Source: Psychrobacter sp. P11F6
Lineage (GTDB): Bacteria > Pseudomonadota > Gammaproteobacteria > Pseudomonadales > Moraxellaceae
DNA length: 64,000 nt
NCBI RefSeq assembly: GCF_001435295.1
Contig: NZ_CM003594.1
Coordinates: forward strand, 558,001 to 622,000
Direction: 5' to 3'
In this document: in pieces, positions 59,901 to 64,000 of the stretch
How positions within the stretch are numbered: the first letter of the stretch is position 1
Layout: each line of letters starts with the position of its first letter
Notes under the pieces: generated by a model
Seen by the model: the letters and a program-made list of their open reading frames with translations, nothing else
Database searches by the model: none
What the model was told of the DNA's origin: nothing
Position numbers and translations under genes: made by a program

Positions 59901-60286
59901 GTAATGGTGATATGCTCTTTCTAGGACCTGGGCAAATTGAGCCAGATCGTGTGCATGGTGCGTATGTCAGCGATGAAGAGGTCAACCGTGTCTGTGACGC
60001 GTGGCGCGAACGCGGTGCGCCTGATTATATTGATAATATGGCAGGCAACTTTGAACTATCTAGTCCTAGTGGCGGTGGTAGTACGGCTAACGCCTCTGGT
60101 GAGGACGACGACCTTTATAATGATGCTGTGGCCTTTATTATGGAGACGCGGAAAGTTTCTGCTTCTAGTATTCAGCGTAAATTTAGCATCGGCTATAACC
60201 GTGCCGCACGTATCGTAGATTCTATGGAGGACGCGGGGTTGGTCAGCTCAATGGGCAAAAGCGGTAAGCGTGAGCTATTAATGTAG
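56906..60286 (+). CDS. ftsK: DNA translocase FtsK
   Basis: FtsK couples cell division to chromosome resolution. The 1126-residue protein has four membrane helices (within residues 10-185), a very long low-complexity linker (about 195-640, rich in Ala, Ser, Thr, Glu and Asp), the motor with Walker A GTTGSGKS (789-796) and Walker B VIVADEF (916-922), and a C-terminal gamma domain (SIQRKFSIGYNRAARIVDSM) that reads KOPS sites. The start is GTG at 56906 with AAGG ten bases upstream. It diverges from trxB, as in E. coli, but lrp is not between them. Confidence 0.95.
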   Translation: MISAPLIEYLKKGIFTLLGLILAVYLFVILMTYTSNDPSWSHISSDMTTINNVGGESGAWLSDLLYSFFGFGAWWLLAFVVYESILIWWDNKPTFWLMRVVAYVFLLLSASALFAQLVALVQQLTNPGTLGLESVAGGIIGFELQARLAQLLSQWGSVIFLTAFVIITATFAFNIHWLAIYEKVKALSWLGSGVKRQGRMHDSVSTTPENINAKQNDENIAKSNAKKDAADHEQLPLELQVAGNAQAVDNSGRFSNVLSEFLATSGLAESVKASVVAVTQAATPNSAAKSSRENSEPVPVSVETPSSTVQNLASHTNTSTPSSPAMTAIRKVEPSFAWNDANTVDDLLASEQMAYHANNMNTSDSAATTSVSADSNTESLETVVLDSTAISAVEMSEAQSTENLPSIAQPSINELVYGETADETDNEPKSFELEDKVEAVDILADAWLAEHADVSTSTAMQPAETGQPSETVQAANRTELPRQAAVTAPATDSSNSEMNDFTDKWFDEEPELSEDFEPSYISNEASVAKAVDVVEPVASVADMTPTNTPPSNPKLPPTVETRVTASAIEPIVLPKPTVSFAVPEGDSSNHITDMMPEDDSAEDVNAPVMPDISDDAAFSQKSRSMQTAAYRSSLTPIPEISILDKPDPDRKPSYTVAELEQLSELLEIKLQEFNVKATVVNAIPGPVVTRFEVELAAGVKASKVTGISRDLARSLSMASLRVVEVIPGKPYIGIEVPNKQREMVRLIELLNTEKFQDPKAQISMAMGKDIGGNAIITDLARAPHMLVAGTTGSGKSVLVNSMLLSMLLKYTPNELRLILIDPKQLELANYNDIPHLLTPVVTDMTEAASALSWCVAEMERRYQLMSLLKVRKLNEFNKKVIAAEKSGNPMLDPLWRPNDSVSISQAPKLKTLPMIVIVADEFADMIMQVGKQAEELITRLAQKSRAAGIHLMLATQRPSVDVITGLIKANIPVRAALRVNSKVDSRTILDSGGAEDMLGNGDMLFLGPGQIEPDRVHGAYVSDEEVNRVCDAWRERGAPDYIDNMAGNFELSSPSGGGSTANASGEDDDLYNDAVAFIMETRKVSASSIQRKFSIGYNRAARIVDSMEDAGLVSSMGKSGKRELLM

Positions 60287-60306
60287 CGTTTAGATTATAT
60301 TAGACA

Positions 60307-60346
60307 ATAAAAAAGACGAGTCACGAGAGTGGTTCGTCTTTTTTAT
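60307..60346 (+). terminator. Terminator after ftsK
   Basis: GACGAGTCAC pairs with GTGGTTCGTC (two wobble pairs) with A and T runs on the flanks. Confidence 0.87.
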
Positions 60347-60502
60347 TGAAAAAATATGATAACGCTCATGTCTGAATGACCAATCAGTTTTTTTATCAAT
60401 TATCAGCACTCGTTTTTTATACTAAACTGACCTTTGTTGATAGCATAAATATCACTCAGTTTTCAGAAATCTTAGGTTCATTACTCAGCAAGGATGCAGG
60501 TT

Positions 60503-61996
60503 ATGTTTAAAGAATATACTCAATATGATGCCATAGCATTGGCGGCATGGGTCAATGCAGGTGAAGTCAGCGCTAAAGAGGTGTTAGATGCTGCCGTCTA
60601 TCAAGCCAACACACTCAATCCCAAATTAAACGCCATCATCCATCGTTTCGATGAGCGTGCTTATCATGCTGCACAGGCGGGATTACCCTCAGGTATATTC
60701 AATGGTGTGCCTTATTTGCTCAAAGATTTGTCATTTAGCTTTGCCAATGAGCCAATCACGATGGGCAGTCGTAGTGTTAATATCATCTCTGAGAGCGACA
60801 GTGAAATCGTCAAGCGCATGAAAGCCACAGGCGTGAATACTTTTGGCAAAACCAATACGCCAGAATTTGGTTTAATTATTACCACTGAACCAAAAGCCCA
60901 TGGTGCGACTCATAACCCTTTTAAAAAAGGTTACAGCTCTGGCGGTTCATCGGGCGGTAGTGCAGCATCAGTAGCGAGCGGTATCGTACCGATGGCGGGC
61001 GCGGGTGATGGTGGTGGCTCGATACGCTTCCCTGCTGCTTGGTGCGGCGCGTTTGGACTCAAACCCAGCCGTGGTCGTAACCCAATAGGCCCTAAATTCG
61101 GGGAAGGCTGGGAAGGTGCAGTCGCAGATCACGTGATTACCCGCAGCGTACGTGACAGTGCCGCGATGCTCGACGCTACAAATGGCGCAGAGATTGGTGC
61201 GCCTTATGTCATCGCGCCACCTGAGGGTACATTTTTGCAAGCAGCGATGCGCGCACCAAGGCCGTTAACCATTGCCTTGCATCAACAGCCATTGATTGCC
61301 AATACTGTGGTGGATAAAGAAGTGTTAGCCGTATTAGAGCAAACGGCTAAGCAGCTAGAAGCCATGGGTCATCGTGTCATACCCGCTGAGCCGAATATCA
61401 ATATCGAGCAGTTTTGGCATGACTTTATGGTGGTGGTCTGCACCCATACCGCTTTTACCATTGATAATATCGAGCGTGACTTTGGGGCAGAACATATCAA
61501 AAACCTAGAACCGCAAACCTACAATATGGCATTGCTAGGTCGCTCGTTATCAGCCGTTGATTTGGCGCATGCTAAGCATGGTTGGCATCACAGTCAGTAT
61601 CAAACTGGCTTGCTACTTGAAACCTATGACATGATTTTATGTCCGACCGTGCCGACACCTGCAGTTAAGCATGGTGTACTGCCACCAAGTCGTATGGATG
61701 AAATGCTCATGCGTAGCGCAGGATTGCTCAATAAGGGCATCGATATGGGTAAGTATGCCTTTAGCTCAGGTATGATCGAAAAGCTTAGTCAGCCTGTGCT
61801 GAGCAAAATGGCCTTTACACTACTGGGTAATATCACGGGATTGCCAGCGATGTCATTACCGGTAGGAATGAGTAAAAAAGGTTTGCCAATTGGGATGCAG
61901 CTGATTGGGCGTATGAATGATGAAGCGACATTATTCAGTGTGGCAGGGGAGATGGAACGAGTAGGGTTGTTTACCAAGGCAGCCTTTGAGAAGTAG
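60503..61996 (+). CDS. Amidase signature family protein
   Basis: This is a 497-residue hydrolase of amide bonds with the Ser-cisSer-Lys triad: K74 (LKDLSF), S149 (in [12 protein letters not shown]) and nucleophile S173 ([11 protein letters not shown]). ATG 60503 is preceded by GGATGCAGGTT; an ATG at 60494 is too close to its AAGG. It is similar in size to 6-aminohexanoate-type or general amidases, distinct from GatA, since no gatBC is nearby. The substrate is unknown. Confidence 0.9.
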   Translation: MFKEYTQYDAIALAAWVNAGEVSAKEVLDAAVYQANTLNPKLNAIIHRFDERAYHAAQAGLPSGIFNGVPYLLKDLSFSFANEPITMGSRSVNIISESDSEIVKRMKATGVNTFGKTNTPEFGLIITTEPKAHGATHNPFKKGYSSGGSSGGSAASVASGIVPMAGAGDGGGSIRFPAAWCGAFGLKPSRGRNPIGPKFGEGWEGAVADHVITRSVRDSAAMLDATNGAEIGAPYVIAPPEGTFLQAAMRAPRPLTIALHQQPLIANTVVDKEVLAVLEQTAKQLEAMGHRVIPAEPNINIEQFWHDFMVVVCTHTAFTIDNIERDFGAEHIKNLEPQTYNMALLGRSLSAVDLAHAKHGWHHSQYQTGLLLETYDMILCPTVPTPAVKHGVLPPSRMDEMLMRSAGLLNKGIDMGKYAFSSGMIEKLSQPVLSKMAFTLLGNITGLPAMSLPVGMSKKGLPIGMQLIGRMNDEATLFSVAGEMERVGLFTKAAFEK

Positions 61997-62027
61997 GTGT
62001 GTATTCTATCGATTAAGTAATGATTAC

Positions 62028-62921
62028 TTAATCAAATCGATAAATATCCATACCCAAGCTATGATGCGCCATGCTTTGATGAACAACTGAGACACGCTGA
62101 CCTGTACCTAAGGCAAAAAACAATGGCAACAAATGCTCGTCACTCGGATGAATATCTTTATAGTCAGGGTATTGCTGCCAATCTAAAGCACTAGGAATGT
62201 CTGTTTTGAGCTGTTGTAGCAGCCATTGCTTAAATGCTTTAGCCGTTTGGTCAACACTATCTGCTTGCCAGCGTAATGCTTGCAGATTATGGGTAATGTT
62301 ACCTGAGCCAATGATCAGTATTTGTTCCTCACGTAGGCGCGCTAGCTGCGCACCCAATTGATAACAGGCGATACTGTCATAATGCTGCGGTAGAGAAACC
62401 TGTACGATAGGTATCTCAGCCTCTGGATATAAGTGCCTGAGCGGCGCCCACACCCCATGATCGCAAGCCCGCACTGGATTAACACTACAAGTAATACCGC
62501 GTGCAGTGAGCTGCTGGGCAAGGGATTCAGCAAGTGCTGGTTGACCAGATGCAGGGTATTGAAGCTCATATAGCTCAGGCGGAAAACCTGAAAAATCGTG
62601 CCAAGTCTTGGGTTGCGGATTATTGCTTATTTCGAGTTTGGCGGATTGCCAATGCGCTGACATAATCAGGATGGCACGTGGCTTTGGTAAGTTTTGCCCG
62701 ATACGACTCAGTGCACTGGTCGTGGCAGATTGTTCAATGGCAAGCGTGGGTGCGCCATGCGAGATAAACAATGCTGGTAGCTTAGCCACATTTGATTTTA
62801 AAATAGGCGCATCTGTCCAAACGCCAGTCGCTGTAATAGGCGTTGGCGAATGAGAGTACGAGTCATCAGGCTGATGAATTGCATGAGGGGCGTTAGGTGT
62901 CGCATGTTTTGGATATTTCAT
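62028..62921 (-). CDS. DODA-type extradiol ring-opening dioxygenase (YgiD-like)
   Basis: The 297-residue protein matches LigB-superfamily class III dioxygenases of the DODA type: LFISHGAPT, MSAHWQSA, ACDHGVWAPLRHLYP, IIGSGNITHNL and the C-terminal FALG.GQ region. YgiD of E. coli has 4,5-DOPA dioxygenase activity in vitro; the natural substrate is unknown. The N-terminus has a Pro/His/Thr-rich stretch of about 35 residues. ATG 62921 chosen, GTG 62942 also in frame. It converges with the amidase gene. Confidence 0.9.
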   Translation of the reverse strand: MKYPKHATPNAPHAIHQPDDSYSHSPTPITATGVWTDAPILKSNVAKLPALFISHGAPTLAIEQSATTSALSRIGQNLPKPRAILIMSAHWQSAKLEISNNPQPKTWHDFSGFPPELYELQYPASGQPALAESLAQQLTARGITCSVNPVRACDHGVWAPLRHLYPEAEIPIVQVSLPQHYDSIACYQLGAQLARLREEQILIIGSGNITHNLQALRWQADSVDQTAKAFKQWLLQQLKTDIPSALDWQQYPDYKDIHPSDEHLLPLFFALGTGQRVSVVHQSMAHHSLGMDIYRFD

Positions 62922-63049
62922 GTAGCGTTTATTAGGGCGCACCGCGATTTTTCAATTGCTTCTATCATTGATATTGTTGCCCATAAACTATCAGCACAGA
63001 ATATCGGCACAAAATATTAGCACAGAGTATGGCAGTGTTTAACGACTGC

Positions 63050-63538
63050 TTAATTGCCACGATGATAAGGATGATTGTTGTTGATACTCATTGCGCGATA
63101 CAACTGTTCCATTAGTACAACACGTACCAGCGGATGCGGTAATGTCAGCGCTGATAGTGACAATTTTACATCAGCTTTGGCTAATACTTCTGGTGATACG
63201 CCGTCCGCACCACCGATCACCAGTGCAATATCATCGCCTTGTTGCATGCCATCAGCTAATTTATCAGCCAGTCCTTCTGTTGAAATCATTTTACCTTTGA
63301 CATCCAATACCCATAGTTGCTCACGCCCTGAGGCATTATGAGCGGCTAGTATTGACTGTCCTTCTTGCTCACGGTATTGTGCCAAATTGGCATCAGAAGG
63401 GTTTTTTGCACGCTTTGCGGCAGCAATTTCCACGATTTCTGTACTGAGCATAGGCTGGATACGCTTAAAATACTCATCGAACCCCGTCTGTACCCATTTA
63501 GGCATTTTATTACCGACGGTTAAAATCCTTACTTTCAT
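63050..63538 (-). CDS. rlmH: 23S rRNA (pseudouridine1915-N3) methyltransferase
   Basis: RlmH methylates pseudouridine 1915 in helix 69 of 23S rRNA. The 162-residue SPOUT protein starts MKVRILTVGNKMPKWV and holds the knot region LVIGGADGVSPEV and LPHPLVRVVLMEQLYRA, ending in NNHPYHRGN as in the family. ATG 63538 chosen; ATG 63565 would add nine residues. rsfS, a frequent neighbour, is absent. A pair of about 22-bp direct repeats (63572-63593, 63602-63624) lies upstream. Confidence 0.96.
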   Translation of the reverse strand: MKVRILTVGNKMPKWVQTGFDEYFKRIQPMLSTEIVEIAAAKRAKNPSDANLAQYREQEGQSILAAHNASGREQLWVLDVKGKMISTEGLADKLADGMQQGDDIALVIGGADGVSPEVLAKADVKLSLSALTLPHPLVRVVLMEQLYRAMSINNNHPYHRGN

Positions 63539-63667
63539 AGCCAGTACCACTTTAATTTTATTCATTAGTCAAATGTAACAAAAGAATTTTACGCTGAAGT
63601 GAACGTAACAAACAAGATTTTACGAAGCTTTTTTTATGCTTTACTAATCTTCGATAAGCAATAGGTA

Positions 63668-64000
63668 TTACATCAAAGGCTGTATGGTTTGCGAGACACT
63701 ATCTTCTGTATTTTGGTCATTACCGCTCGCATCAGTTGGGCTGGGTTTTGGAATAATAGTAAGCTTGGCATCAGATTCAAAAACGATGGCTTCAACATCA
63801 TCAAAACGATGCACTCCTTCAGAGCGCATCGCACATTCAATCTCTTGACGAGTTAGCCGCTCAGCGCGCATGGCATCTGGCAAAAACTGCCCTTGATAGA
63901 AAACAATACGCGGCTCTGACAAAATGAAACTGCTAAATTGCGGTGAGATAGAGGCGTATTTGGTGACTAAAAACTGCAATAGATAAAGTACTAAAATCGA
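63668..64000 (-). CDS. YetF/DUF421-like membrane protein, C-terminal part (5' end outside window)
   Basis: The frame is open to the window edge, so only about 110 C-terminal residues are seen. They begin with the end of a membrane helix (ILVLYLLQFLVTKY) and continue with the DUF421 cytoplasmic domain: EPRIVFYQGQFLPDAMRAER, then LTRQEIECAMRSEGVHRFDDV and AIVFESDAKLTIIPK. The C-terminal tail (25 residues) is low complexity. The family has unknown function. Confidence 0.82.
   Translation of the reverse strand, partial: SILVLYLLQFLVTKYASISPQFSSFILSEPRIVFYQGQFLPDAMRAERLTRQEIECAMRSEGVHRFDDVEAIVFESDAKLTIIPKPSPTDASGNDQNTEDSVSQTIQPLM

Overview
The window looks like chromosomal DNA of a Moraxellaceae gammaproteobacterium, most probably Psychrobacter. 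I base this on protein character (S2, EF-Ts, EF-Tu, IleS, PolA, FtsK, RF3), moderately AT-rich DNA, and gene neighbours that are gammaproteobacterial but differ from Escherichia coli. Genus assignment is recognition, not a search. It is mostly core genome; no prophage, intact insertion sequence or CRISPR array is visible.

Layout. 0-3 kb: the 3' part of a membrane sensor kinase with Hpt and CheA-like ATPase domains, then a CheY-like regulator and two tandem CheX-like phosphatases. 3-5.6 kb: rpsB and tsf, with a leader hairpin that covers the rpsB start codon. 5.6-18 kb: a lytic transglycosylase, lrgAB, hflX, an acyltransferase, an aldo/keto reductase with an FKBP isomerase, a cold-shock/DUF1294 fusion, a glutathione transferase, and ileS-lspA. 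18-28 kb: a membrane-anchored thioredoxin, a GNAT-nitrilase fusion, a membrane-anchored BLUF photoreceptor, an FAD dehydrogenase divergent from serA, periplasmic hiuH, trhO and a Sel1 protein. 28-38 kb: a MITE-like element, metX-metW with a structured leader, hemH, several envelope proteins and an SDR. 38-40 kb is a small accessory patch: an unknown secreted protein and a broken WG-repeat gene. 40-51 kb: polA, ohr, an orphan lipoprotein, prfC, a DUF3298 protein, an FHA membrane protein and trpE. 51-53 kb: tRNA-Thr, -Tyr, -Gly, -Thr followed by tuf. 53-64 kb: rimI, a MerR regulator, trxB-aat, ftsK, an amidase, a DODA dioxygenase, rlmH and the 3' part of a YetF-like gene that runs off the window.

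Functional links. The first four genes form a compact phosphorelay with kinase, receiver and two candidate phosphatases, but no CheW, CheR, CheB or receptor. The FAD dehydrogenase beside serA is probably the D-2-hydroxyglutarate dehydrogenase that recycles the SerA by-product. metX and metW overlap by four bases. trxB and aat abut as TAA-ATG.

Non-coding structure. Three copies of a roughly 108-bp intergenic element with short terminal inverted repeats lie at 8.2, 23.9 and 36.1 kb. Other signals are a 169-bp MITE-like element, four 16-bp tandem repeats upstream of the BLUF gene, a 14-bp-arm palindrome in the lrgA leader, and paired direct repeats between trxB and ftsK. Many intrinsic terminators are clear.
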